DNA from: Mimachlamys varia
Taxonomy: Eukaryota > Mollusca > Bivalvia > Pectinida > Pectinidae
Assembly (NCBI GenBank): GCA_947623455.1
Contig: OX392545.1
Coordinates: 24,069,001 to 24,133,000 of the forward strand
Length of the DNA: 64,000 bases
Reading direction: 5' to 3'
Below are positions 10,430-22,134 of the stretch, piece by piece. Both the position numbers and the translations under genes were made by a program. The notes under the pieces were generated by a model. It had not been told where the DNA came from and did not search any database. It saw only the letters and a program-made list of their open reading frames with translations. The first letter of the stretch is position 1. Every line of letters starts with the position of its first letter.

Positions 10430-11640
10430 TAGGCCTGTTTACTAACATCACGGATGTAATTATAAAATCGAACTTAAAGTCACACATTGATATACCTTAT
10501 TTCACACTTTTCCGTAATAAACGAAAAATGTACAAACTCCAATGATCAATAATTAAAGGAAGAAAAAACTAACTCATATGGTTTAAAAGAAAGAAAACAA
10601 CTAGAAAATTTAAAGACATTTACAACATTCCATGTTATAGAGGTTACACTCGTTACTGCTCGTGTCTTTTGTAACATTTGAAAAATAATTTACTCGAGTT
10701 AAATAAATTCCATAGCTAAAAACCACGAGTCGTGTGACCTGTTTCTACCACAATAATATTAAGTCGCAGTGTTGAGTTCTGTGAACTGCGGAATATTTGC
10801 GCGAAAACACAACATCTCGTATATATTCCCGCCAAATTGTGACGACGTCAACAATCAGCACGTTGCATTGAACCACGTGATTTCCGAATAAAGTGTTCAA
10901 CTTCTCAACCTATCAAAAGTCCGGAAGGTCATATTCCGCTAGTGGTATATAACGTAAATTTAGCCAACAGTCAGCACGTTTATACAATGGTCTGAGAGTG
11001 GAATAACACAGGGTATTGTAGTAAAATAAGGTTAAGAAATAGCTGAATACATTAGGGAAATAAAGTACTCAAGTAAATGATATATTGAGAGTTCAAAAGA
11101 GTTTCACAAGAACTATTCAGAGAGAAACATATTAAAGTATATGTAATCCTGATCGCTACATAAAGCTATCTGGCTGGGAAGGAGATTTGGAGATCTCAAC
11201 ACATCGTGTTCTCCTGACTAAGTACTTGTATTACAAAATATCTCCTATCGGTAATATAATCCTATCATGTTTTAGGTGAAACTAAACCATAACAATTTTG
11301 ATATAAGTGTTTTGGCGTATGTTGTTTTTAAATCCAGACTGATCGTTTTATAGCTGTGCTTATGGCCATTGTCATAATCTCCACACAGTAGATATAATGA
11401 CATCACCGAGGACAAGGTTTTACATAAACACGTATCACCTAATGGATTAAAAAATGATGCCGGGTCCCCATGGGGTGATTGTAAGGTACACCTGTACTCT
11501 AGGGACATGAATCAGATCGTGCAATAAAATGTCTGCTCTAGAAGATACCCTCTTATTATTATATGGCTAGTGAATCTGAATTTGGACACTTTTTCCGGTC
11601 GGTTTTGTTTTCTCAGTAACCTTCCTAGGCTTCACTTATT
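10430..11640. other. Unassigned stretch, possible solo-LTR-like or promoter-like segment
   Basis: Around 10840-10960 there is a cluster of 'gacgtc', an E-box 'cacgtg', an 'aataaa' and a TATA-like 'ggtatataacg'. No terminal repeat pair, primer-binding site or polyprotein was seen, so a retrotransposon cannot be claimed. Confidence 0.3.
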
Positions 11641-11653
11641 AGGCATTTGCTAA

Positions 11654-11720
11654 GCATCACTAACGAGTCCTAGAAGGACGAAACAGCTGTATGGTGCAGT
11701 TTGATTAATGTTTTGGCTTG
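11654..11720 (+). mobile_element. Family H fragment with decayed hammerhead
   Basis: The ribozyme spans 11654-11697: stem I GCATCA pairs with TGGTGC with one G-T, core CTAACGA departs from CUGANGA, stem II GTCCT/AGGAC survives as 'gtcctagaaggac', and GAAA and the GTA triplet are intact. The flanks upstream do not match other family H copies, so only the ribozyme and about 20 nt of 3' sequence remain. Confidence 0.7.
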
Positions 11721-12331
11721 GGAGAGTTGTTTTTTCGCGTGTGATCTTTTAAAAACAAAAACTTGTATACATGTGTATTTATGTATGACTTCCCTGTTTA
11801 GCTTCAGCCTGTCTCACTCAGATTATATATCACAGGTTAAGTGTTTCACTCAGATTAGATTTTAGCCACTGCTTGGGTGTATTTACTTTGAATCAAAATT
11901 CTTAGTTGTTTTAAAAAAAACATTGTGGGGAATGAAGCTGATTTTATCTATGATGAAAAATATCAATCCGAGAGAACGTATATATTGTACTTTCGTTTAA
12001 TCATTAAAATATTGCTCCGTCAGCAAATAATGAAGCTCCAAATAACTGAAAGCTATTGCATGTAAACAAGTGTAAACAAGTGTAACCTGTCTCGCGGTGA
12101 AGGTTGAAAACGACCAAACAAAAATGAATTTATAACACGTAAACACTTCACGTGTCAGCATACGGTCGGTAGGAGGCACTGATCAAAGTGGTAATTCTGC
12201 CAGGATCGCTACATCAAGTGTCGTGGGGTTTACTCATTGTTCTCCGCTGAGTAGGCTAATAACGATACTAATTCTTCTCTAAGTGAGTGTTTTGGTCAGG
12301 TCGATTAGAGCGAGTTACAGTTAGTATATGA

Positions 12332-12526
12332 CCCAGCCTTAGCTGGCCGGTCGACAGGACCTTCGACATCACCACATCCTTTACGTCGTACATCACCGCC
12401 CCGACCATTACGGGGGGTGTAGTGGAGCAGATAAATCAGGCACTGAACGTGGTAATAAAGCCATCAGTGACCACTGGTCAGTCTGGGCTCACGAGATTTT
12501 CACGACGTGTCAAATCAAGTGTATAA
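12332..12526 (+). other. Open reading stretch of 64 codons, unknown
   Basis: This locally GC-rich segment is open in one frame from just after a TGA to a TAA. It has no ATG start. The predicted peptide includes TFDITTSFTSYITAP and GGVVEQINQALNVV, a composition more protein-like than typical chance frames here. An acceptor-like 'gtcgacag' at 12357 could make it a terminal exon (12358-12526). No family recognised. It could be part of a degraded mobile element. Confidence 0.25.
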
Positions 12527-12724
12527 TTAACTGAGGACCTAACGTACGGGGCCCGCCTTCGGATTCTTAGAACGTGTCGGATACTGCTGCTGTAGGTACC
12601 GCTACACAGAAACCCGGATGTAAACCTATGTAAAACACCGTGATACATCATGTACCATGATATGTGTTTGCTATTTAAAATAGTTTGGTTTGTAAATAAA
12701 TCTGAAGCATTTAAAATGACGTAA

Positions 12725-12870
12725 CACAATCATATGCTTCACCTTTTAAATTGAAGCTGATACAGTATGCTGAAAAAATGAATTAACTGCATCATACAGC
12801 TATTTCGTCCTCCTAGGGCTCTTCATGGATGCTAGGGATCAAAAGGATGGAATCCAAATATGGCTGATTC
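12725..12870 (-). mobile_element. Family H element, truncated, decayed hammerhead
   Basis: On the minus strand: 'cttttgatccctagcatcc', ribozyme region 12789-12842, then 'attcattttttcagcatact' and 'ttacgtcatttta'. The core reads ATGAAGA, stem II is GCCC/GGAC, and GAAA is followed by TAGCTGTATGATGC, so the 3' half is intact and the 5' half is mutated. Cleavage is not expected. Confidence 0.75.
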
Positions 12871-13410
12871 TATCGTCCCCGACCTTTGACGTTACCTTAC
12901 TAGCCACATACTATAAACGTTTTTATTTTGACGCACTCAAATAGTGGCTCATAACCGAATTTAAACATATACGCTCAATGTCGATAGACAAGCTTACAAT
13001 TCTTGCTGTAGAAAGCCACAGCAACTGTAATTAGTGCAATCACAACTTCGCAGAATCCTTTCAGTGCAAACTAGCTTAAATAAACCGCTAAGATATAAAC
13101 GTTCACATGTTCCTTTGTGTAAAGGTCAGTTTTATAATATACATAATTTTCTTTTTATAAACTTAAACTTATAATTGACCAGTACTCTTTGTTTATTCCA
13201 TTCCCCTGCCTAAGGTTTTTAACCGCTCCTTTCATTGTCAATCATAGTTCAGATCATTTGTTTTTGCTCTTAGCAACATTGCTTACTCCCACGAGTACAA
13301 ACCAGACGGATGAAGCTGTGACTCATTTTTTTCGTATCAATGGTCCAGATGCGTGCGTCTTACTTTTGTTGTCCACCTATCTTATATTAACAACAAGGGT
13401 TTGCACTGGG

Positions 13411-13735
13411 ATTCGAGAGATACAGATTGATGAAGGTTATGGGAAAGTTGTATCGGTCGCCAAAATATTCTGTATCTGTGTGTGATAAAAAGATGGACGT
13501 TTTTTACTTTGCTTATTAGTGTATTGTATTTACTTGTTGTGATTGACAATGATGACTCGGTTCTCATTTTGAAGATTGATGTGATTTGCATGGCGGGTGT
13601 CGTCGAAGATTCAAAATGTGCTCTTCCGGGACACCTGGTCTCATGCTTTATTCAAATTTTGCCTCTAGTTTAATCGCTTTTGAGTTCGGATTATGGTTTT
13701 GTTGACGCTTTGGTATTCTCTGATTTTTGTTTTTA
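13411..13735 (+). mobile_element. Family A retroelement 3' end, copy 5
   Basis: It starts in RT coding sequence ('gggattcgagagatacagat'), continues through 'ggtcgccaaaatattctgta', the stop, and the standard 3' region with 'gcgggtgtcgtcgaag'. The 'gcagaagacgctt' block is partly deleted. The flanking 13189-13400 open frame is unrelated and not assignable. Confidence 0.8.
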
Positions 13736-14284
13736 TAAACACATTTACTTTGAATAATGTGATTTTATGTTATGGACAATCATGCTCAATTGACTTTTAA
13801 AAGGAATTTATGTTTATGGTGGCTATATCAATATACTGTGTATGTTGTTTATGTCATTATATCGTAATTGGTCATATATCGGGTTTTGCATGGCCGAAAA
13901 GCCTGGTAAGATCAATGGTTTTTGCTTTCCTTTACAATAGGTAGACGTAAACAATTCATGAAAATAAAAGAAAAAATAAGAACTTTATCCATACTTTGAT
14001 ACGGAATTTAATGAATTTTCATTATACAATTTAAAGCGAGTGTACACTGCCGCAAAATGATGGTAAAGATCGTTTACACGCAAACCTGTCATCAGTCCTT
14101 GCTTGTGTTTGTTTAATTATATCATTGCTACAACATTCTTACAAAGCTTTATCAAATCTTAAGAAAGGACCTCTCATGCGCCTAACATGCAAGCGATGAC
14201 AAATCAAACTTATCTACAACTGTGGGTATGGTGGTAGCCATGCAGTTATTTTGTCATTTTTAATACGAAAGAAATTATAATTTA

Positions 14285-14440
14285 GCGATTCATCAACAAA
14301 CACCTTAATCCGGAATGAAAATCGATTAAACTAGGGGCATAATAAGAACAGAAGAGATATGTACATTCAAGTAATTGCAAAGTCCTCAACGTGAGAACCG
14401 ATTCATCATTGCAGTAACTGATTGATTTCAAGTTGTTTAC
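14285..14440 (-). mobile_element. Family A fragment, copy 6 (degraded)
   Basis: Minus-strand remnants in order: 'aaaatcgattaaactagggg', 'ataagaacag', 'gtgagaaccgattcatcatt'. The central 'cggaagagtaagcgtcttc' block is deleted. Old copy. Confidence 0.6.
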
Positions 14441-15489
14441 TACAGCAGATAGTACTATAAATGAACGGACATATTCAAATGTTTTTTGTTTCATTATGTC
14501 ATATGCAGTCAACAAAACTATTGACAAGAAGTATTAAAATGTGTATACATCGTATTACACGTCACTGTATTGAGTATTCATGATGAAATACGTCATCAAT
14601 AGACAGTCTTTACCAACATCCTGACATTTTGTTTTTGTCGAAGTAATGTTTGACAAGTTGTGAAACTACATACATTGTACATGTACAAGGCGTTATTGCC
14701 GCCGTTTTAATCTTGCTGTTCCCTCTCCGATGACTGCAACATTCTAATTACAGGAAATATAATACATTTATCTATATAGCAGTACCATATAAAGAAGGAC
14801 AAGTTTTATAACGACCAGGGGCTAATAATTGACAGTGGAGTTTCCTGGTAGTCAGGGTACGTGAGTTTCGTGTAAAACAGTAACAAAGCAACTAATCATG
14901 TTTGAGTTGTTACAAATTGAACCTCGCCTTTCCAATAGTGCTATCACTAATGTGTCTCGTGATTGATCAGGCCCAAGGCATCATCGACGAACCCCCAAGA
15001 ATATTTCTTAATTATTTCTAAGTAAGAATATAAAAAACTAATACAATTCTCTACGAACACTGATAATTACATAACGCTAGACAAGGGCACTACAGAGAAA
15101 ATTAAAGTTTACGCTTCAATTACTTTGTTTTCGAGATATACACAAGCATTATCCTAGCTATTGACCTACTTTAAACGTAAACTGCCTTAAAACAAAGAGA
15201 AACACCATAGTTGATGTTTTCACTTCATGTCCTTGGTGAATTAATACACTGAGTCTGTTGCTTCATTTTCGTATTGGTCGATAGTAAGAGCGACGTTCTC
15301 CCCTTGCAATGATTCTACAGACTTTATAATAGTAGTGACATGCTATATCCTGTTGCATCATGGTAAAAGCATCAAGGGGACTCCTGAGAATGTGGAGTTT
15401 TTCGAGTTTTCCTTAATGTTTAGTTTGTTAGGGATTTTGGACACAGTAGAATATTGCCTCACTATGATAAGTAATTTTACCGAAAAAAT

Positions 15490-15770
15490 GGAGTGAAAAT
15501 AAATCAGAGAATACCTATGCGTTAACAAAATCATAATCCGAACTCAAAATCGATTAAACCAGTGGAAAAAAAATGAACAAAGGAAAGATTTACATGAAGA
15601 CACTTGTCAAGGCAAAAGATAAGACCAGGTGTTCCGGAAGAGTAAGCGTATTTTGCTTTATCGACGACACCTTATTTGTAAATCTATGTCACATCCAAGT
15701 AAACATTAAGTTCTCAAATTGAGAACCGAGTCATCATTGTCAATCACAATAAGTAATAAGAGCATAAAGG
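15490..15770 (-). mobile_element. Family A retroelement 3' end, copy 7
   Basis: A minus-strand copy from 'aatcagagaatacctatgcg' through 'gtgttccggaagagtaagcg', 'catccaagtaaacattaag' and 'gagaaccgagtcatcattgt'. It ends within the region just 3' of the RT stop. Confidence 0.8.
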
Positions 15771-15869
15771 TTATGTTTTTTCTAAAATAAAACTCTTTAA
15801 TGTGATTGTATGTTGTCAAATCAATGTGAATATCAACTCTATATGATCTTATCTGGGCATACCATCACA

Positions 15870-15965
15870 TGACATGTGACGTCAACGAAACGGAAAACGC
15901 TTATCCTTCTCACGACACCTGGTCTTAATTTCTTGTAATGTTTCAAGGGTCTCCGTCTTCTGTGA
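15870..15965 (+). mobile_element. Family A fragment, copy 8 (degraded)
   Basis: The blocks 'cggaaaacgcttatccttct', 'gacacctggtcttaatt' and 'caagggtctcc' appear in family A order on the plus strand. Both ends have decayed. Confidence 0.55.
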
Positions 15966-16835
15966 ACCTACTTTATTTGGCACTGTCAATTTTAGCGCAT
16001 TGTCAGTTTTTGGCATATTAGCGCAATGATAAATTCGCGCATCCATGATAATTACTATATAAGCAGCATATAAAAACTCTAGCAAAATATTCAACGCGGA
16101 AAGTGCTAAATAGAATTAGTGCGAAAATATGTGCGTTTATAGTCATTCTTTTAAGAATAAAGAATTGTTTACGCCTAGGTATTCCTAAAACAAACACGTT
16201 CTAATCAAATAAGTTATTACCTCCCACCCATCTCGGTCATGTGATTTTGGTGATGGTTATTTTAGGGATCGCGATTTTATATTATTATTTCCGATGATAT
16301 TTTGGTATAAGTTGTCGTTCAAATTATTTAATGCATTTTTTGTTGCTGTCGATTTCGTGTTATTTTTCAGTGGTACACTCCCGTTCAATTTACGATGACG
16401 CCAATGTGATAATCATTTAATTTGTCATGCGTTTTTAAAACGACTCCGTACTGTATACTTGATCTATAATTTAGTTACACTGATAAATTTCCTCTCGTGA
16501 AAGTCTTACCCCTTCTTTACAGTTCATAGATTCATCTCTCCTCCCAGTGCCACAAGACAGATCACACCTCTGTTGTCAGGGGAAACAAATGACGGCCATG
16601 TTGTAGGCAACCGGTGCTTTATGCTCCGATTTCAACCATAACTTACGTGACTTTGTTGAGTAATTGAGATTTCTTCTCCTACCAAACGCTTTATCAATAT
16701 ATATGTGTTTGTTTTTTATCTTCTGAGAAAACTTTTATTTGGTTAAGATTGATTCTTCCTGTCGTCAGCGTAAGAAAATCTCGGAGGGCATGGATACCAT
16801 CAATTTTCTGTAACAATGAATGTGTGCCTTTTTAA
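15966..16835. other. Unique AT-rich stretch
   Basis: No repeats, exons or RNA genes recognised. Confidence 0.4.
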
Positions 16836-19800
16836 TTGTGTGTGTTAGTACGCCATGGTAAATACCTCAGTCCTCATTGTGTGTTAGTATGATATGATGA
16901 TTACCTCAGTCCTCATTGTGCGTGTTAGTATGATATGGTAAATACCTCAGTCCTCATTGTGTGTGTTAGTATGATATGGTAAATACCTCAGTCCTCATTG
17001 TGTGTTTTAGTATGATACGGTAATTACCTCAGTCTTCATTGTGTGTTTTAGTATGATATGGTAAATACCTTAGTCCTCATTGTGTGTTTTAGTATGATAT
17101 GGTAATTACCTCAGTCCTCATTGTGTGTTTTAGTATGATATGGTAAATACATCAGTCCCCATTGTGTGTTTTAGTATGATACGGTAATTACCTCAGTCTT
17201 CATTGTGTGTTTTAGTATGATATGGTAATTACCTCAGTCTTCATTGTGTGTTTTAGTATGATATGGTAAATACCTCAGTCTTCATTGTGTGTGTTAGTAT
17301 GATATGGTAAATACCTCAGTCCTCATTGTGTGTGTTAGTATGATGTGGTGATTACCTCAGTCCTCATTGTGTGTGTTAGTATGATGTGGTGATTACCTCA
17401 GTCCTCATTGTGTGTGTTAGTATGATATGGTGATTACCTCAGTCCTCATTGTGTGTGTTAGTATGATATGGTGATTACCTCAGTCCTCATTGTGTGTGTT
17501 AGTATGATACGGTAATTACCTCAGTCCTCATTGTGTGTGTTAGTATGATAGGGTAATTACCCCAGTCCTCATTGTGTGTTTTAGTATGATACGGTAATTA
17601 CCTCAGTCTTCATTGTGTGTGTTAGTATGATATGGTAAATACCTCAGTCCTCATTGTGTGTTTTAGTATGATAGGGTAATTACCTCAGTCCTCATTGTGT
17701 GTGTTAGTATGATACGGTAAATACCTCAGTCTTCATTTTGTGTATTAGTATGATACGGTAATTACCTCAGTCCTCATTGTGTGTTTTAGTATGACACGGT
17801 AATTACCTCAGTCCTCATTGTGTGTGTTAGTATGACACGGTATATACCTCAGTCCTCATTGTGTGTGTTAGTATGATACGGTAATTACCTCAGTCTTCAT
17901 TTTGTGTGGTAGTATGATATGGTGATTACCTCAGTCCTCATTGTGTGTTTTAGTATGATATGGTAATTACCTCAGTCTTCATTGTGTGTTTTAGTATGAT
18001 ATGGTAAATACCTTAGTCCTCATTGTGTGTTTTAGTATGATATGGTAATTACCTCAGTCCTCATTGTGTGTTTTAGTATGATATGGTAAATACATCAGTC
18101 CCCATTGTGTGTTTTAGTATGGTACGGTAATTACCTCAGTCTTCATTGTGTGTTTTAGTATGATATGGTAATTACCTCAGTCTTCATTGTGTGTTTTAGT
18201 ATGATATGGTAAATACCTCAGTCTTCATTGTGTGTGTTAGTATGATATGGTAAATACCTCAGTCCTCATTGTGTGTGTTAGTATGATGTGGTGATTACCT
18301 CAGTCCTCATTGTGTGTGTTAGTATGATGTGGTGATTACCTCAGTCCTCATTGTGTGTGTTAGTATGATATGGTGATTACCTCAGTCCTCATTGTGTGTG
18401 TTAGTATGATATGGTGATTACCTCAGTCCTCATTGTGTGTGTTAGTATGATACGGTAATTACCTCAGTCCTCATTGTGTGTGTTAGTATGATAGGGTAAT
18501 TACCCCAGTCCTCATTGTGTGTTTTAGTATGATACGGTAATTACCTCAGTCTTCATTGTGTGTGTTAGTATGATATGGTAAATACCTCAGTCCTCATTGT
18601 GTGTTTTAGTATGATATGGTAATTACCTCAGTCCTCATTGTGTGTTTTAGTATGATAGGGTAATTACCTCAGTCCTCATTGTGTGTGTTAGTATGATACG
18701 GTAAATACCTCAGTCTTCATTTTGTGTATTAGTATGATACGGTAATTACCTCAGTCCTCATTGTGTGTTTTAGTATGACACGGTAATTACCTCAGTCCTC
18801 ATTGTGTGTGTTAGTATGACACGGTATATACCTCAGTCCTCATTGTGTGTGTTAGTATGATACGGTAATTACCTCAGTCTTCATTTTGTGTGGTAGTATG
18901 ATATGGTGATTACCTCAGTCCTCATTGTGTGTGTTAGTATGACACGGTAATTACCTCAGTCTTCATTGTGTGTGTTAGTATGATATGGTAAATACCGCAG
19001 TCCTCATTGTTTGTTTTAGTATGATACGGTGATTACCTCAGTCCTCATTTTGTGTGTTAGTATGATACGGTAATTACCTCAGTCCTCATTGTGTGTGTTA
19101 GTATGATTTGGTAATTACCTCAGTCCTCATTGTGTGTGTTAGTATAATACGGTAATTACCCCAGTCTTCATTTTGAGTGTTAGTATGATACGGTAATTAC
19201 CCCAGTCTTCATTGTGTGTGTTAGTATAATGTGATAATTACCTCAGTTTTCATTGTGTGTGTTAGTATGATATGGTAATTACCCCAGTCTTCATTGTGTG
19301 TGTTAGTATGATGTGGTGATTACCCCAGTCTTCATTGTGTATGTTAGTATGATGTGGTAAATACCGCAGTCTTCATTGTGTATGTTAGTATGATGTGGTA
19401 AATACCGCAGTCTTCATTGTGTGTGTTAGTATGATGTGGTAAATACCTCAGTTTTCATTGTGTGTGTTAGTATGATATGGTAATTACCCCAGTCCTCATT
19501 GTGTGTGTTAGTATGATGTGGTAATTACCTCAGTCCTCATTGTGTGTTTTAGTATGATAGGGTAATTACCCCAGTCTTCATTGTGTGTGTTAGTATGATA
19601 GGGTAATTACCCCAGTCTTCATTGTGTGTGTTAGTATGATATGGTAATTACCTCAGTCCTCATTGTGTGTGTTAGTATGATATGGTAATTACCTCAGTCC
19701 TCATTGTGTGTGTTAGTATGATATGGTGATTACCTCAGTCCTCATTGTGTGTGTAAGTATGATATGGTAATTACCCCAGTCCTCATTGTGTGTTTTAGTA

Positions 19801-20645
19801 TGATAGGGTAATTACCCCAGTCTTCATTGTGTGTGTTAGAATGATAGGGTAATTACCCCAGTCTTCATTGTGTGTGTTAGTATGATGTGGTAATTACCTC
19901 AGTCTTCATTGTGTGTGTTAGTATGATACGGTAATTACCCCAGTCCTCATTGTGTGTTTTAGCATAATAGGGTAATTACCCCAGTCTTCATTGTGTGTGT
20001 TAGTATGATAGGGTAATTACCCCAGTCTTCATTGTGTGTGTTAGTATGATATGGTTATTACCTCAGTCCTCATTGTGTGTGTTAGTATGATACGGTAAAT
20101 ACCTCAGTCCTCATTGTGTGTGTTAGTATGATATGGTAATTACCTCAGTCATCATTGTGTGTGTTAGTATGATATGGTAATTACCTCAGTCCTCATTGTG
20201 TGTGTTAGTATGATATGGTAATTACCTCAGTCCTCATTGTGTGTGTTAGTATGATATGGTAATTACCCCAGTCCTCATTGTGTGTTTTAGTATGATACGG
20301 TAAATACCTCAGTCCTCATTGTGTGTGTTAGTATGATATGGTAATTACCTCAGTCCTCATTGTGTGTGTTAGTATGATATGGTAAATACCTCAGTCCTCA
20401 TTGTGTGTGTTAGTATGATATGGTAATTACCTCAGTCCTCATTGTGTGTGTTAGTATGATATGGTGATTACCTCAGTCCTCATTGTGTGTGTTAGTATGA
20501 TATGGTAATTACCTCAGTCCTCATTGTGTGTGTTAGTATGATATGGTAATTACCTCAGTCTTCGTTGTGTGTGTTAGTATGATATGGTAAATACCTCAGT
20601 CCTCATTTTGTGTGTTAGTATGATATGGTTAATACCCCAGTTCAC
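16836..20645. repeat. 41-bp minisatellite array, about 92 units, with higher-order duplication
   Basis: The unit is 41 bp: 'cctcagtcctcattgtg', 'tgtgttagtatgatatgg', 'taatta'. Variants alternate at a few positions (t/c, a/g). Many units contain the perfect palindrome GGTAATTACC, whose TAATTA centre is a homeodomain core. Landmarks repeat at fixed distance ('atcagtcccc' at 17151 and 18094; 'gggtaattaccccagtcc' at 17551 and 18494), giving a 943 bp (23-unit) block duplication. Later landmarks are 984 bp apart, so one unit was added afterwards. No coding or RNA gene is implied. Confidence 0.95.
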
Positions 20646-21110
20646 ATTTTGAGGGCATGACATAAACTTTGATGTGACCTAGATTTGCACGTCGGAGACG
20701 CTTAACATTCCGGACGATCTTGTATTATTTTGTATTCTTTGTCCAGGGTATCGGTTTGATGATTGTTTACAATAAAGAATCATTAATCAATGATACTAGG
20801 TAAGAAGTATACAAATAAACATTTTGAAAAAATCAACTTCACATCTTATTATGATTCAGAATATTTCACAAAGAACTGTGTCGTTAAAATGCATCCTGGT
20901 ACTTCATAGTCACTGTACCAGCTCTTGCTATGAGAACGTTGTTGTACTAGGAGTGGCCCTAGATTGACATTGTGGGTGGCTAAATGAAGCAGAACAATTT
21001 CAATTAGATGTCTTGTCCTAGCTTCCTTGTCACCATTTTAATCTCACCGTTGTTCATATTTTGCTCTAGTTGTATTGTTTTTGAGTTAGAATAGTAGGAT
21101 TTTTTTAACC
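20646..21110 (+). mobile_element. Two degraded family A fragments next to the 41-bp array
   Basis: At 20650-20755 the order is 'cattttgagg', 'tttgatgtgacctagattt', 'cgtcggagacgctt' and 'attccgg'. At 20940-21105 there is 'gtgggtggctaaatgaagca', 'ttgttcatattttgctctag' and 'ttgtttttgagtt'. Both are plus-strand family A. The first begins inside the last array unit. Confidence 0.6.
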
Positions 21111-21714
21111 TTTTCTAATTTGTTTGCCTTGTGTTCTTATAATGTGGCATATAACCATTAAAAGGGACCAACATCAATCTAACAAGCACGTGAAAACAAT
21201 AAATGATATGTATGCACCGTACATTTAAAAAAAAAATAAACAAAGTCGAAAGTAATGCCATTGTACCATTGTGTTTTTCTTATGGGAATGTTGACGCTAT
21301 GTGACACAGTTAGTAATACATATATCACTGTACTATTGGATTGTACTGTTGTGGATGGTGTTGCTATGTGACCATAGTATTGGTGATAAATCTAAAAGTA
21401 AACGAAACATTTCCGTTTCAATTAAATGTTACATATCTGTTGAAATGTGGCCAATTTGTCTACAACATTTTGCATTAGCGCTGTTGCAAAATGCCATAAA
21501 GAAACCAAAGTGCATGTTCGACACGAAACAATTAGGGAAAAACATGTTATTTTTTCAATTCTTCATACAGTAACGACAATAACTGATACACCAGCTTGAC
21601 TGATGATTATGCTATCGTACAGTGTAACAAGCGCCAATTCCAGAAGTAGATTAACCAGACCCAAATACAGAGCATGTGTTGATGTTGGGCAGACTTTACA
21701 AGTACAAACTAAGT

Positions 21715-22050
21715 GTGAGGACAAAAAGGACAAACTGTACACCATGCGTACATGTACCTGTACCGCAGCGTACATCTTGTTAAAGTCCATTGTACAATAT
21801 GAAAGCTGCCATAACACAAACTAAATGGGAGTGGACGTAACGGACAAACTGTACATAACTTCGAACATGTAACTGTATCGCAGCGTATATCTTGTTAAAG
21901 TCCATTGTACAATATGAAAGCTGCCATAACACAAACTAAGTAAGAGTGGACGTAACGGACAAACTGTACATAACTTCGTACATGTGCCTGTACCGCAGCG
22001 TATATCTTGTTATAGTTCATCGTACGATATGAAAGCTGACATAACACACA
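21715..22050. repeat. Tandem repeat, 3 units of about 115 bp
   Basis: 'ggacaaactgtaca' recurs at 21728, 21842 and 21957, each followed by 'catgt', 'ctgt', 'cgcagcgta', 'atcttgtta', 'tccattgtacaatatgaaag' and 'cataacacaaacta'. The third copy runs straight into a family H fragment at 22035. Confidence 0.85.
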
Positions 22051-22125
22051 CATATGCTGCACCTTTTAAATTTATTAAAAGATACAGTATGCCGAAAAAT
22101 GAATTAAAACACCATCATACAGGAT
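22035..22125 (-). mobile_element. Family H 3' fragment, inverted
   Basis: The minus strand reads 'ctgtatgatggtgttttaat', 'tcatttttcggcatactgta' and 'ttaaaaggtgcagcatatgt'. This is the portion 3' of the ribozyme plus the last bases of it. It is head-to-head with the tandem copies that follow. Confidence 0.75.
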
Positions 22126-22134
22126 GGACGTTTT

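Noticed and set aside
10700..12250. LTR retrotransposon suggested by 'gatcgctaca' near 11150 and 12205
   Set aside because: Similarity between the two places does not extend beyond about 10 bp, and no primer-binding site, polypurine tract or polyprotein was found.
16836..20645. Centromeric or telomeric satellite
   Set aside because: Unit length, position between dispersed elements and modest array size give no support, and no telomeric TTAGGG runs are present.
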